Positions 11,031 to 21,955 of a stretch of DNA of 64,000 nt are shown here, piece after piece. Under the pieces are notes generated by a model. It did not search any database. It had not been told where the DNA came from and saw nothing but the letters and a program-made list of their open reading frames with translations. The DNA lies in the NCBI GenBank assembly GCA_023653785.1, contig JAMKCH010001672.1, positions 1 to 64,000 of the forward strand, read 5' to 3'. The translations under genes and the position numbers were made by a program. This stretch comes from Ophioderma brevispina. Its lineage: Eukaryota; Echinodermata; Ophiuroidea; Amphilepidida; Ophiodermatidae. Positions within the stretch are counted from its first letter, which is position 1. The number at the start of each line of letters is the position of its first letter.

Positions 11031-13389
11031 CCCTTCAAAAGAAGTTTCCAAATCACAATGCATCATGGGAGTATTCTTCTGCATCCTCAAGGGGCATCGT
11101 ATCGTATCATTGGTATAACCTAGTTGAACTGTTTTTGGAATCTCACACTACGTTTGATTTATGATCTGTTTACGTTATGTTATGATCAATGAAATGATGA
11201 AAGGCAATTTGCGGTCTACTTACGTTGCTGAAGAGAAAGCTGTACAGAAAGCAACCGAGTAAGGCCATACACGAGAAACTAGCCTTTACTTTTTTTTTGA
11301 ACTTTTGGTTCTACCTTTATGATCATGAAATTTGAGAGTTAAGATTTTGGATTGCAGTTAAGGATTCGGGTAGGGAATACACCACTAACCTGACTGCTGT
11401 AAAAATAAAAAATCTTGGGTGGACTACTTTCTTGAAAAAAAAAAAAAAAAAAAAAAAAGCTTATTCCCAAAATTTAAGTAGATTCTGATCTTGCGTTTTG
11501 GTATAATAAGCAAATGTTGTATCGCAGTGTCCATGCATAGACCACTGTACTGTAATTTCTGTCCATTTACGGACAGAAAATACAAAATTGCTAATTTCTT
11601 GCAGAGATGATTGAATCTGCAGGTCAGATTGGGCACACATACTATACTTATCTCAACTTTTTTAGGTAAGTCGGGAGATGAGGCTGTGAATCACAAAATG
11701 CACTTTGAAGAAAGTGATGGAATTTCATGATTGACATGATAGACTGGTATGCTTCTATTTTTTGTCAAAGTAAGTGGCATTTGGACAGTAAATGTGAGGC
11801 AATCTACTCTGCGCTCATGAATTTCACATTGATTTGCCCAATACTAGCTGAAGTAACTACAGAGCATCTTGTGCTGGGCGGTCTGCGAATTTCATGATTT
11901 GTAACTAAAAAAAATTTTTGTCGCCATATGTTGAAAATTGGGATATTTGGTGATTTTAGCCTGTACTTTGGTATGATATTATTTCCTCTGTGAGAGTTTT
12001 AAATGTGAAAGAAACATACTCAAAGTTGCCATTTCCTCCAAAGACTAAGTTTGTTTTGTTTATTTATTTGGCTCTCTAGTGGGTGTGTAAGGCTGTGGAA
12101 AAAAACCCCAAATTAAAATACTTTCATGTTTTGACTTCGCCTTGACATTCAAAGTTGTGTACATTAGAAGAACTGATGCAATGATTTTTTTGTCAATCTA
12201 GATCCATATTAGAGCTTCTTTAAATTCCAAATTAAAAGTTCAGAGTTACCGAAGGAAAACCGACGGGGAAAAAGTCAAAAGTACGTCAAAGAGTTACATG
12301 TGCGCAGAGGCTATACAAATATGAAATCCCTGCTTGTTTAGCAAAGTTAAGCCTTGCACATCCCCCTAGAGACTTTCAAAAGTAAATGCCTGTCCACAGC
12401 CCAGGGTAAGTTTTCAAATACACAAGAAAATGGAATGGGACTCAAATGTTTGTTCAGGAGTTTGTTTTCAAGCACAATCCCTCGCCTCTGTTTAGGCTGC
12501 AATTTCAGAAGCCAAGGACATGCAACCAAACACAAATTTTGTAATGTCAAGCTCCCCCAGGGTATTCAATGAACATTATTTATTGATCATCTTCCGGAGA
12601 TATTTGTAGAATGTATAGCTGCCACCGTAATCTTCGGAACATTTGTGCTTATCAACAAGAGTTTCAGACAAACTTGTCCCCAGGGAAATGGAGCCTGTTG
12701 ATTGAAGTTTTTCTTGCTTCTCTTTCTCCAACATCTTTTTCTTTTCTTTTCTTTTTCTATCTTTTTTTTTGTGGGGACTAAGCTATCGTTGACTGCTACT
12801 CTAAAAGTGGTAATTTTATGTGCGTGTAATTTTTCGCGCTTCTGCAATTTTGAGCACTTTCACTTGTTTTTAAATTCACTTTTTTCAGCTATGCTACATA
12901 GACTTACCACAAAATAAATATTTTGTTGTGTTCTTAATTTCGCGCTTGCTCAGAATTGTGCGAAAAGTGTGAAATTAATGTAGCACGAATATTTTAACTT
13001 TTACAGCATAAGGCTAAAGGGCATATTTCATACTTTCTATAGCAATGGCACACATATATAGCTGGTTATTTTTGCATGGTAACCCCCTGAGGTCTATCAC
13101 CTATCTTATAATAGTATTTCTGATTGGCTCATTACATGATATAACATGATATACCCCAATGAGCAACCAATCAAAATAGACCTCCTATGCATGTTACTTT
13201 AAGCTTTCTTACCTTGACTCTGATTGGCTAGTTACATCATATAACCCCATGAATGACCAATCATATCAGCTGATATTGCCTAGGAAGCTTAAAGCCTGCA
13301 GTTACTGAGAGGATTTGATACTGAAAAGATGTAACCAATCCCGTATCATGGTTTGAGAGTTGCACTCTACACATTAATTAAAATTCAAG
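11031..13389. other. Non-coding stretch with half-element, poly(A) and CT tract
   Basis: No gene or frame with recognisable homology is seen. It contains poly(A) (11435-11458), a hairpin at 11557-11580 (arms TTTCTGTCC and GGACAGAAA) and a CT-rich tract at 12703-12772. The part 11580-11710 is an inverted relative of 15325-15480. Around 13110-13275 two tandem versions of a CTGATTGGCT...CCAATCA inverted motif occur, which look like a decayed palindromic repeat rather than paired CCAAT boxes. Confidence 0.55.
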
Positions 13390-13399
13390 ACTTTAGGAT

Positions 13400-14306
13400 A
13401 GGCACCGGAGTTTTGCGTGATTTAAAATGGCAAAATGTGCGGCCCGTATTTTGAAATGCGCGAAAATGCGCAATTTTTAAGTCAAAAATCGCGAAAATGC
13501 GTTTCCTAATGTTTACCCTGCTAGTCAACCAGGAACACGAAAAAGTCTTTGCAAAAACAATGTTCAAACTTCAAAAGTTACATCCTATTTCTTACTTTTT
13601 TCTCGGCTGAAAAATTACAAGAAGCACAACATTATCACCTGTTATTTTTCCCTTCTTCCGAATAAAATATTTGAATCAGATGTAGATGGCACTGCCGCGG
13701 GCTGAGGCCTTTGCATACACCCCCGAGAATAATTTACTTTCGCACGTGGGAATCCCAGTGGGGAATCCCCGGCCCCAGTCTCAGATGACGTGACGGGTTT
13801 TCCACTCTTGCCCCTGAATGAATATCCACGTATGGGAAGTTGTTTCATATCTTCCGCATTCTTACCGCGGCCGAAGTCCGAATTTGTTTAATTCCGAAGA
13901 GATTATCCCATGGATAAACCAATTATGAACAAAGACCCGATACCGACAATATTATTGTTTAATGCACCGAAGCGCAACCATATCATGACGCTTCACAATG
14001 GAAAATAGTCGGGTCATCCATTTTCAACGAATCAAGGTTAGAGGTAGGGTTCTACGCTAGGATTTATAAATACATTTGGACTATATTTTGCACTTATTGG
14101 AAGCTTGGTGAGTCATCAATTTTCGCCGACGTTTGCATAATAATGATTTAATAATCAGTTTGTGTTTGTTTATTGGCAAATTAACATTAAAAAGGTGTTT
14201 TTTTACAAAATCGTGAAAATTCGCGATGGACCAACAAAATCATGATAAACCCAATAATTCGCGATTTTTTGTGCGTTTTGCGCGATCGCGCAAAACTCCC
14301 GTGCCT
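13400..14306. mobile_element. MULE-like non-autonomous element, 10-bp target duplication
   Basis: The termini are AGGCACCGGAGTTTTGCG and, from the other strand, AGGCACGGGAGTTTTGCG, one mismatch in 18. Both sides are flanked by the identical 10-mer ACTTTAGGAT (13390-13399 and 14307-14316). A 9-11-bp target duplication is characteristic of Mutator-like elements, hence the tentative class. Subterminal zones are rich in GCGCGAAAA/TTCGCGA-type words. The 907-bp interior encodes no recognisable transposase; the only open frame is a 68-codon minus-strand one at 13642-13848. Confidence 0.85.
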
Positions 14307-14316
14307 ACTTTAGGAT

Positions 14317-15320
14317 TGGACAATGCTTTTAAGGAAATTGACATTTTGTTAACACAATACAGAAAGAGATATTTGTAATGTTTCATGAAATAAGTATGAG
14401 TTGTTAGGATCAACTAAATTATTTATGCTTGCTGATGATCACTTTTCCAAAGTCTTTTTTACAGAAAATTTAGGCTTGCAAACTACAACATTTTATTAGA
14501 AAGTTTGTTAGGAAGATAAGAAAACGGAAAGTGATTAGAGTGACCTAAAAAAACATCAACTCATTTGGTACTATTACAGGTTGGTGTTTGCAAAAGAAAT
14601 CATCTAAGCCTAGTATGATAAATATATTGATCCAATAGACCATGGTACGAATCTCAGTAACATCCACACATCCATCTATGACCAGGGCTACCTCATATGT
14701 TCCATCTCCTTTTGTAGAATTGGCTGATACACTTTGTTATCCTTAATTCTGATTTTGTCCCCTGTTTGTCCGATCGAATGCAAAATTTATACAGATTTGC
14801 CACATTTGTGGTCATGTTTTTTTGTAGCTATTTTTTGCATAGAGTAGTTTTACTCAAAATATATTTGGTCTAACATGCTTGTTAATTTAAAAATCCAATG
14901 CAGCAATCCTTTGATAACAGTGGGTAAAATATAGAACAAAAGAACCATTCATTGCCTTGACCACCCTGCCCCAGACCTCTGCTAGCTGAAGCCCATCAAT
15001 CTAACCATCACTGGTTAAAATCACCTACAACTAATTTTACATTAACGCTACTTCAGCCTTAATAGATCAGACATAAGATGGCATTTGACACATCGGTGAT
15101 CCCCCAACAACTTCCACGCACTAAACACCTGAAATTAACATTTCAAGCCGAGGCATTAACTTTAACCGTTAGAGCACTCAAACTATGATCCTTTTCACAA
15201 GTGATGGTAATAAACCACACCTGATGTTGTGTTGTTGTGATTGCTGTAGTGTTCTTGTGTACAAATTGCACTCAATTTAGCTTTGATAAAGTCATAACAC
15301 ATGCACAACTTTACCAGAGG
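14317..15320. other. No recognised feature
   Basis: AT-rich sequence without convincing frames. Near 15180-15310 a stretch with ACAAGTGATGGTAATAAACC resembles parts of 16985-17240 and 17320-17363, an old dispersed or tandem repeat described below. Confidence 0.4.
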
Positions 15321-15324
15321 GGTA

Positions 15325-15667
15325 TTAAATGGGGCATTCATGATACACAGCCTCGTCCCCCCGCCTTATCTAAAAAAAGTGAGATTTTTATATCATTGAC
15401 CCGTTAACATTTAAGTTAATCATGCATACTAAATCTACTTGCAAATTTGGTGCAGCTGTAGAAATCCGCAATTTGTATTTTCTGTCCATAAAACGGACAA
15501 TATAGCATAGAGGGGACCTTATGGGGACTGTGGGAAAGTATTGCTTTATACACACAAAACCGCAATGTCGGGATCATCTTAAAAGTTGTGAATAGGCTTG
15601 TTCATGGATCATCTATGAACAATGAATAAAAACAGAAGTTGTGGAAATTACAAAATGCACCTTTAAG
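15325..15667. mobile_element. Candidate MITE with TTTCTGTCC hairpin
   Basis: The left edge TTAAATGGGGCATTCATGAT is loosely mirrored by the right edge, whose reverse strand begins TTAAAGGTGCATTTTG. The centre has a hairpin near 15478-15500 (TCTGTCC and GGACA). Part of it (CACAGCCTCGTC, then TCTAAAAAAAGTGAG) is found inverted at 11640-11700. Ends are poorly matched, so the limits are approximate. Confidence 0.45.
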
Positions 15668-15761
15668 TCCATCCATGGCCCGTTCTGGCTGAAAAAGCGT
15701 GACAATAGGGGACCAAATAAGCATTTTCATATCTATTATCGAGGAATTTCAAACCAATTTA

Positions 15762-16302
15762 AAGAGGACACTGGCACATTGGAAAAAGAGTGAGCCCTCA
15801 AGATTTTTCAAATGGATAATTTTTGCATGTGTAAGGCGTTTATATACAAAGCCCTCACCCGACTGATTAAGACCAAATCACATTCCTTATGGGTAAACAG
15901 AACGATTTTTATAATTTAACGTCGCCGGCGACGTTAAATTCAGAGAAAACAAAAATGGCGTTTAAACAACAAGAACACGCACGCCATAGGCATGTTTCCC
16001 ACCCACTATGCACACTGTTTGATCGGTCTATAAACCTTTGTGGTATTAAGATCAGTGAGTAGTCAAAAATATTCATGTAATATACACATTGTGATTAAGT
16101 ATATGGAAAAACGTAAAATTTGGCCTACAAATACATGGATGTCTTTATCCTCATATCAATGTCCTATCTGGTGTGGGGTATGATCTATTTTTATGTGTAA
16201 AATATATCTCTGTTCGTCAATGGCCTAGGGACTATCATTTGAGAGCAACAATTGAAGCAAATTTCTTTCATATTTTGTGACCCCAAAGTGCCAGTGTCGC
16301 TT
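15762..16302 (+). mobile_element. MITE family CACTGGCAC, copy 1
   Basis: The ends read AAGAGGACACTGGCAC and, from the other strand, AAGCGACACTGGCAC, with TA on each outer side. A second, inverted copy lies at 36360-36898, sharing for example TTATGGGTAAACAGAACG and the GTGTAAAATATATCTCTGTT stretch. Inside this copy, 15913-15940 is a perfect 28-bp palindrome. The TA flanks suggest a Tc1/mariner-like or similar family. No coding capacity seen. Confidence 0.75.
15913..15940. repeat. Perfect 28-bp palindrome
   Basis: The left half is AATTTAACGTCGCC and the right half is its exact reverse complement, with no spacer. In the inverted paralog (near 36715) the corresponding sequence is not palindromic. 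It contains CpG steps and a central GCCGGC. Confidence 0.9.
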
Positions 16303-16984
16303 TAGCCTAAATTTGGTAAACTGAAAAGAAATTCAGCAATTTTAGTGCATCGATGGGCATTTTGTAAGTCAAGACATGATTGGAGCAAATCAACGGACGG
16401 CTACAAATGATGCCCCCTCTGGTGGGAAGACTTGGAATTTTGCCCCCTTGGATTGACTGCATCGGTACCACCACTGGAGAATTCCCCCAACATCATTCTT
16501 TTGAACAAATGCATGGTAGATTCCAATAGTGAAATCCAAAAAGTGCATGGGAATTTCCCCATGAAATCTTAAAAACATATGGGCAACTCCAACAATGAAA
16601 AATCATAAAAGACTATGCAATATTCCAATTGTGTTACTTTTAACAGATGCCACTAAATAGAGAAATGAGTAATGAGATAGCTAACCAAAGATGACTATGG
16701 GAATTACAATGTTTTACTCCCCAATGAAGAAAAAAAATCCCATTTCCCCCCCCCCAAAGAATCCTGTCATTATAGGTGTTTTTGCCCCTTTTGTTCCATT
16801 GGTACAAACACCCAAAGCTGACATGATGAAAAAAATGCCATGGGAATTCCCACAGGAATTCCCACACTGATTTTTTAAAACAGTTTGGATTCCCTATTCA
16901 TTTCAAAAAATTTGGAATTTTAATCTTTGGGAGGGGTGGTTATTCTGGAAATAAGCCCATTACCTACAAGTAAAGAGTTCAGAT
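16303..16984. other. No gene; GGGAATTCCC-like words
   Basis: Only short words such as TGGGAATTTCCCC (16540) and GGGAATTCCCACAGGAATTC (16840-16859) recur. A C run is present at 16746-16756. No frame or terminal repeat could be supported. Confidence 0.35.
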
Positions 16985-17240
16985 ATGATGGAAAAACTCA
17001 AATTATGATACTGTTCACAACTGATGCCAACCAATTAACAGGGCCCGTTGTACAAATTCTGTATAAAATTTTGCACGCTATTTAGATATGATAAGTCGGA
17101 ACACAAGCACACCCTTTACCATGTAGTTAAAGTTTTCCATCATCATTAGACGACGCAAGAGTGTTGGCTCTCCATGCAGACAATTGTTAATCCAATTTAT
17201 ATGTCTTCAATGTGTCTAATGTCATGGCCATATAGTACAC
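16985..17240 (+). repeat. Direct repeat left of tRNA-like array
   Basis: The stretch with TGTCTTCAATGTGTCTAATG and CATGGCCATATAGTAC aligns, with substitutions and indels, to 19420-19600. A further partial relative is at 15180-15310. It forms an older repeat into one copy of which the tRNA-like array was placed. A minus-strand frame at 19414-19614 (66 codons) is not preserved here. Confidence 0.55.
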
Positions 17241-17351
17241 AAGATGATACTGTATATTATTAATAAAAATCCTATAAACCTAAATGTTAATTTAATTTCT
17301 GTGGGATTTAAACAAATTCCAACCTTTCACAAGTGAATGCCAAGAACACAC

Positions 17352-17363
17352 CTGATGTTGTTG
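17352..17363 (+). repeat. 12-bp direct repeat, left edge of array
   Basis: CTGATGTTGTTG, identical to 19346-19357. Joining the sequence left of this copy to the sequence right of the other reconstructs the flanking repeat (GTGAATGCC..., then TGCCACAAGTGTC), as expected for a target-site duplication. Confidence 0.75.
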
Positions 17364-17523
17364 AAATTTAAACTATTAGTTTCTCCAGGTAGACAAGGAT
17401 GTATTTCTTCTTAATCTTCCTGGAGATGGACCCAGCGCACGATAGTGTTGGAAAAACAAAAAACCAAAAAACAAAAAACAAAAAAACAAAAAAAAAACAA
17501 AAACAAAAAAAAAACAAACCCAT

Positions 17524-17597
17524 GTGCGCTTGGCCGGATTCGAACCGGCGACCTTCGTAAATGCGCGACGCCTTAACCGATGAGCTATCAAGCTGGG
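17524..17597 (-). pseudogene. tRNA-like unit 1
   Basis: Box B GGTTCGAATCC is intact. The anticodon region is shortened by several bases relative to units 3-5, so no anticodon can be assigned. An A/C-rich stretch on the plus strand follows, that is, interrupted T runs downstream of the tRNA-like part. Confidence 0.6.
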
Positions 17598-17820
17598 TCG
17601 TTAGAAGAGCATGATATCCTTATAGGTGTGTGAGGTTCGAAAGGTGTCTTCGCTTCCTAGCGGATAGCATCAGAACTGGATATTAAATATACGATTATAT
17701 TTGTTTTGGAAATTAAATCTACTTAGTTTACAGGGAAGAAAAGGATGTATTATATTATTAATCTTTCCCTGGAGATGGCCAGCGCACGATAGTGTTGAAA
17801 AAAAAAAAAAAAACAACAAT

Positions 17821-17894
17821 GTGCGCTTGGCCAGAATTGAACCGGCAACCTCGTGATTACATGCGCGACGCTCTAACCGACGAGCATCAAGCGG
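17821..17894 (-). pseudogene. tRNA-like unit 2
   Basis: Box B is altered to GGTTCAATTCT and the D-arm region has lost bases. It is followed downstream by an uninterrupted T run of about 15. Confidence 0.55.
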
Positions 17895-18113
17895 GCGTGA
17901 AGAGCGATAGACGTAATTATAGGTGTTAGGTTCGAAAGGTGTCCTGCGCTTTCCTAGCGGATAGGATAAGAACTGTATATTTAACATAGACGATTATAGT
18001 GTTTTGAAAATTTAACTACTTAGTTCTCCAGGTAGACAAGGATGTATTTTATTATTAATCTTTCCCTGGGATGGCCAGGCATGATAGTGTGAAACAAAAA
18101 AAAAAAAAACCAT

Positions 18114-18190
18114 GTGCGCTTGGCCGGATTCGAACCGGCGACCTTAGTATACATTCGCGGACGCTCTAACCGACTGAAGTATCAAGCTCA
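18114..18190 (-). pseudogene. tRNA-like unit 3
   Basis: Box B GGTTCGAATCC is intact and the D arm reads TTCAGTCGGTTAGAGC. The anticodon arm (GTCCGCGAATGTATACTAAG) carries extra changes; the loop contains TGT in most units. Confidence 0.55.
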
Positions 18191-18426
18191 GTCGGTAGAA
18201 GAGCGATAGATATCAATCTATAGGGGTTAGGTTCGAAAGGTGTCCTTCGCTTTCCTAGAGGATAGCATCAGAAAACTGTATATTTAACATATACGATTAT
18301 ATTTGTTGAAATTTAATACTTAGTATCCAGGTAGACAAGGATGTTTTTTTCTTATCTTTATTAATCTTCCCTGGAGATGGCCAGCGCACGCTAGTGTTGA
18401 AAAAAAAAAACAAAAAAAAAACCCAT

Positions 18427-18502
18427 GTGCGCTGGCGATTCGACCGGCGAAACCTTCGTATTACATGCGCGACGCTCTAACCGACTGAGCTATCAAGCTG
18501 GG
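18427..18502 (-). pseudogene. tRNA-like unit 4
   Basis: Box A TAGCTCAGTCGG is intact. Box B has lost one base (GGTCGAATC). The anticodon arm reads TCGCGCATGTAATACGA, giving a TGT (Thr-like) loop with A instead of T at position 33. Confidence 0.55.
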
Positions 18503-18723
18503 TCGTAGAAGAGCGATAGATATCATCTATAGGTGTTAGGTTCGACAGGCGTCTTTCGCTTCCTAGCGGATAGCATCTAGAACTGTATATTTAACATCTA
18601 CGATTTATTGTTTTGAAATTTAAACTACTTAGTTCTCCAGGTAGACAAGAGTAGTATTATATTATTCATCTTTCCTGGAGATGGGCCAGAGCACGGATAG
18701 GTTGAAAAAAAAAAAAAAAACCC

Positions 18724-18803
18724 TGTGCGCTGACGGATTCGAACCGGCGACCTTCGCTTACATGCTGCACGACGCTCTACCGACTGAGCTATTACGAGGC
18801 TGG
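18724..18803 (-). pseudogene. tRNA-like unit 5
   Basis: Box B is intact. Several one- to two-base insertions lie between the acceptor and D arms. A T run of about 16 follows. Confidence 0.55.
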
Positions 18804-19021
18804 GTCGGTAGAATGAGCGAGTAATTATCTATAGGTGTTAGTTCGAAAGGTGTCCTTAGCTTCTAGCGGACAGCATCAGAACTGTATATGTGAAATATAC
18901 ATGATATTTGTTTTGAAATTTTAAACTTACTTGTTCTCCAGGTAGGACAAGGATGATTATATTATTTAATCTTCCCGGAGTGGCCAGCGCACGATAGTGT
19001 TGAAAAAAAAAAAAAACCCAT

Positions 19022-19097
19022 GTGCGTTTGGCCGGATTCGAAAAGGGCGACCTCGATTACAGGCGCGGAGCTCTAACCGACTGCGCTATCAAGATGG
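19022..19097 (-). pseudogene. tRNA-like unit 6
   Basis: Box B is damaged (CTTTTCGAATCC). The D arm reads TAGCGCAGTCGG. This is the most diverged unit and lies at the right edge of the array. Confidence 0.5.
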
Positions 19098-19261
19098 AAC
19101 GTCGGTAGAAGACGCGGCGGATCATTATGTGATATCATCTATAGGTGTTAGGGTCGAAAGTGTCCTTCGCTTTCCTAGAGGTAGCATCAGAACTGTATAT
19201 TTAAAATATACGATTATATTGTTGAAAATGTAAACTACTTAGTCTCCAGGTAGACAAGGAT

Positions 19262-19345
19262 GTATGATATTATTAATCTTTCCCTGGAGAGGCCAGCGCA
19301 CGATAGTTTGCTGGCATCTCCAGGGAAGATAATAATGATAATTAA
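19262..19345. repeat. Inverted end of the array
   Basis: The end part ATCTTTCCCTGGAGAGGCCA is followed after a ~12-base loop by its inverse GCTGGCATCTCCAGGGAAGA. It forms a stem of about 30 bp, so the last unit folds back on itself. Confidence 0.75.
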
Positions 19346-19600
19346 CTGATGTTGTTGTGCCACAAGTGTCTGGATACAACAAAAAAAAGTTTCACCACAA
19401 TTAGATTGATATGTCATAACACATGCGGTCCTTTATCATCAAGTACAAGTTTTCCATCGTCAACATATGACACAAGACGTGTTGGAATCTCCATGGTAGA
19501 CATTGTTAAGTCCAATTTATCTGTCTTCAATGTGTTTAATGTCATGGCCATAAAGTACGCAAGCCCAACACGTGTATTTTTAGTTAAACTTATGAGACCA
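19346..19600 (+). repeat. Direct repeat right of tRNA-like array
   Basis: Relative of 16985-17240 (shared TGTCTTCAATGTGTTTAATG and CATGGCCATAAAGTAC). It begins with the second copy of the 12-bp direct repeat. A 66-codon minus-strand frame lies here, but its counterpart at 17060-17235 is interrupted, so coding is unsupported. Confidence 0.55.
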
Positions 19601-19749
19601 TTTAGGAATTTCATTTTTGTTTACTGTACTTTTAAATATAAATTTGTGGTTTACTTGACTATTACTACAAGTGAAAGTTCTGATGCAAATATAAAGAAAA
19701 TAATAAGACGATAGTGAATAACTTCTGATGATTATTTCTAGGAGCTCTA

Positions 19750-20167
19750 CACTGCAAAAATGTGTCTAGCATAGAGAGTACATGTCTTCAATAGAAGTCA
19801 TAATTTAGCATCTCTGTGCAAGTCTCATAATATAAACCACATTCGTCTTGTAGTAGTCATGACTTTTTGTATGAGCATGTCTAGTGTAAACTGCATAAGA
19901 TGCTCAAAGAATAAGTAAACTTATCAATGATGTGTCTTTAAAAGACAAGAAGACATGTCCGATTCCTGCCCTATTATTTAAGGCATGGCTTAATACCAGT
20001 TTGTCTTCTACCTAGTCATGTCTTAAATTTAAAAGGCATTTTAAGCGGGTCCAGTCCGAAGAAATGTTCAAAATGCAAGGAAATGACTTGTCTAAGGTCA
20101 CAGCTAAAAGTGTTTTCAAATCGAGTTATTAAAATATTACTTCAAGCAAGACACAATTTTTGCAGTG
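19750..20167. mobile_element. MITE with CACTGCAAAAA ends
   Basis: The left end CACTGCAAAAATGTGTCTAG matches the right end read on the other strand, CACTGCAAAAATTGTGTCTT, allowing one indel. TA precedes the left end. The right flank is TTA, allowing a TA duplication with an indel. The 418-bp element has no frame. Its ends resemble those of the MITE at 46333-46923 (CACTGTAA...). Confidence 0.7.
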
Positions 20168-21704
20168 TTACATAATTTTTTTTAACCTCTGGATTCCCTC
20201 TTTACCAGGCGACATTGTGTAAAAGCTAAATATAATGGTTCACCACCTTAACACCCCTGGCCCATTTTGATCTTAAATTAGAACAAAGGTCATTCTCCTA
20301 CAAAGACATGATCAAAATCAAACATGAGGCCTAAGCATCTTTGCCTGGGTCACGAATGATAAAAAGTAGGGCAACTGGTTAACATGGTTATTAATATCAT
20401 TTCAGAGATCAATTAAATTATAAGATATATACAAAATGTAAAGTTTCTTGAAATACCTGTACGTTCTTTCAGAAGGAGTCCAACAATGCTGCTCACTCGG
20501 AGCTCCATAAAATTAAGTTCTTTGTATGTGAACACATGATTGGAACAAACCAATATTGGAAAAACAGGTAACAAAATTCAACTAGAGCACCAATGGTACA
20601 GTGCTCCAAAATAGCAAGCACATAAATAGTTGTTACAGTATCCCAGAATATCTCAAATGACTCACTCTGCACAAACCATTAAGAGCAAATTAGATGCCAA
20701 CACTCATCCCTGTGGAAGCAGCATTGTATACATATTTCAATCATGACCTCAGATGAACCCATTAACTTTGACCTTATCCCTGAACCATTTATGACCCACT
20801 CCTCATTAAGGATTACTTGATCAACTTTGGGTTGTGGCGATTAACCATAAATATTCTGTAGGAATCATTTTATGGGGATTTTATACCATGAGCCTCATAT
20901 GACTTGGATAACCTAGACACCACAAGTCCTGAACACCTAAGTCCCCAACCCAATGTTCATTCCAACCAAGTTTCATGAATATATATTTATCAAAGACTGT
21001 AGGATAAGTAAGCATTTAAAAAATTGAACAGATCAACAGCCCCCATATCACAAAGGCTTATTCAGCTAATGTTGCACAAGCTCAAAATCTTACAAATTTG
21101 TAGCTAAAGTGCTTTCACAAGATACTGCAAAACTTTTAATAAAACATGATTTTTCAAATGAGATCTCTGCTCACTCTTTCCCAGTACCAAATCCACGAGT
21201 CTAGATAAAAAACTAATAACAAAGCGCATGCTGGCATGAGGACACTAGCATAAAGAGAATCGGCTGTGGGCCAGATACACCAACGGCCTATAAATGCTAA
21301 TCAAACTATAGTCACCTCAGCAGTTGTATATGCCTGAAGTGCCTTTCGGCAGATTTTGTTGGGATTATTTTCGGACGAAACATGGACAAAAGTGTCCCTT
21401 GCCAGCTGCACGTTATATTCCTTGAGGAAGTCTAGACACGAAATTTATATCAAAAGGAACTTCTGATTATACCATAGTATCAAGAAACTTCAATGGGAGT
21501 TCAAGCAATCAATCACAAAGAGGTCTACTTATTACAAAATGATCAGGGTTAATAGCAAAGGGCAGGAAACATGGTGACCAGATAAAAGGAGAAGTAGCAA
21601 CAAATATATAGGAGTTGAATTGTAAGTGCCAAAAATTACCCAAATGTCACCAAAAATGACGCATTTTAGTTCTTTTGGTTAATGCACACACAAAATTAAA
21701 GGGG
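20168..21704. other. No recognised gene
   Basis: At 20585-20610 the phrase AGAGCACCAATGGT recurs from the start of a repeat in Y (40706 and 55553). The rest shows no frames or terminal repeats that I could support. Confidence 0.4.
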
Positions 21705-21955
21705 ATGGCCCGATTTAGTATATCAGTTTTCAACCTGATAGAATGGACTTCACCTAAAAGCCCCATATGTAAAGTTCGCGCCATATTCAAACCGGTTTTG
21801 ATGTGACAGTAAGAAACGTGATTTTGTGAGAACCATAGAGTAATGTGTAAACTTAATATGGCACCAAAAGGAGTTTACCTTTCGTTCGAATCTCAAACCA
21901 AACATCATGTAGCCCTAGATTCACGGATAAATGAGAAAAATAGTAGCTTATTCTA
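21705..21955 (+). repeat. Diverged copy of the right end of segment X
   Basis: Aligns with 10795-11030: GATTTAGTATATCAG, CTTCACCTAAAAGCCC, GTAAAGTTCGCGC, GATTTTGTGAGAACCATAGA and CAAACCAAACATCATGTAGC follow in the same order as in X. It ends at the same place (CCCTAGATT) where X homology ends, which points to the end of a dispersed element. Divergence is clearly higher than between X1 and X2. Confidence 0.65.

Larger units (their letters stand above)
17364..19345 (-). repeat. Tandem array of tRNA-like SINE units
   Basis: Seven ~298-bp units, six with a tRNA-like part on the minus strand. In minus-strand order a unit contains a leader, the box A-like TAGCTCAGTCGG, the box B GGTTCGAATCC, GCGCACATGGG, a run of 8-17 T, and then a spacer with TCTCCAGG and CCTGGAGA inverted words. 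The T run directly after the tRNA-like part would stop RNA polymerase III. Spacing between tRNA-like parts is 293-309. Acceptor ends pair only over GCTTG and CAAGC, and the anticodon loop lacks the usual U33, so this is tRNA-derived rather than a set of working tRNA genes. The array is bounded by the 12-bp direct repeat and ends on the right with an inverted partial unit. Fragments recur at 62560-62605 and 63758-63790. Confidence 0.85.

Noticed and set aside
13075..13290. Cluster of ATTGG/CCAAT boxes as a promoter
   Set aside because: The boxes occur as arms of imperfect tandem palindromes with no gene nearby; a decayed repeat is simpler.
17376..17987. Minus-strand frames of 71 and 105 codons
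   Set aside because: They read through tRNA-like units and T runs (phenylalanine stretches).
19414..19614. 66-codon minus-strand frame as a gene fragment
   Set aside because: The homologous repeat at 17060-17235 is interrupted by stops, and no known motif is present.
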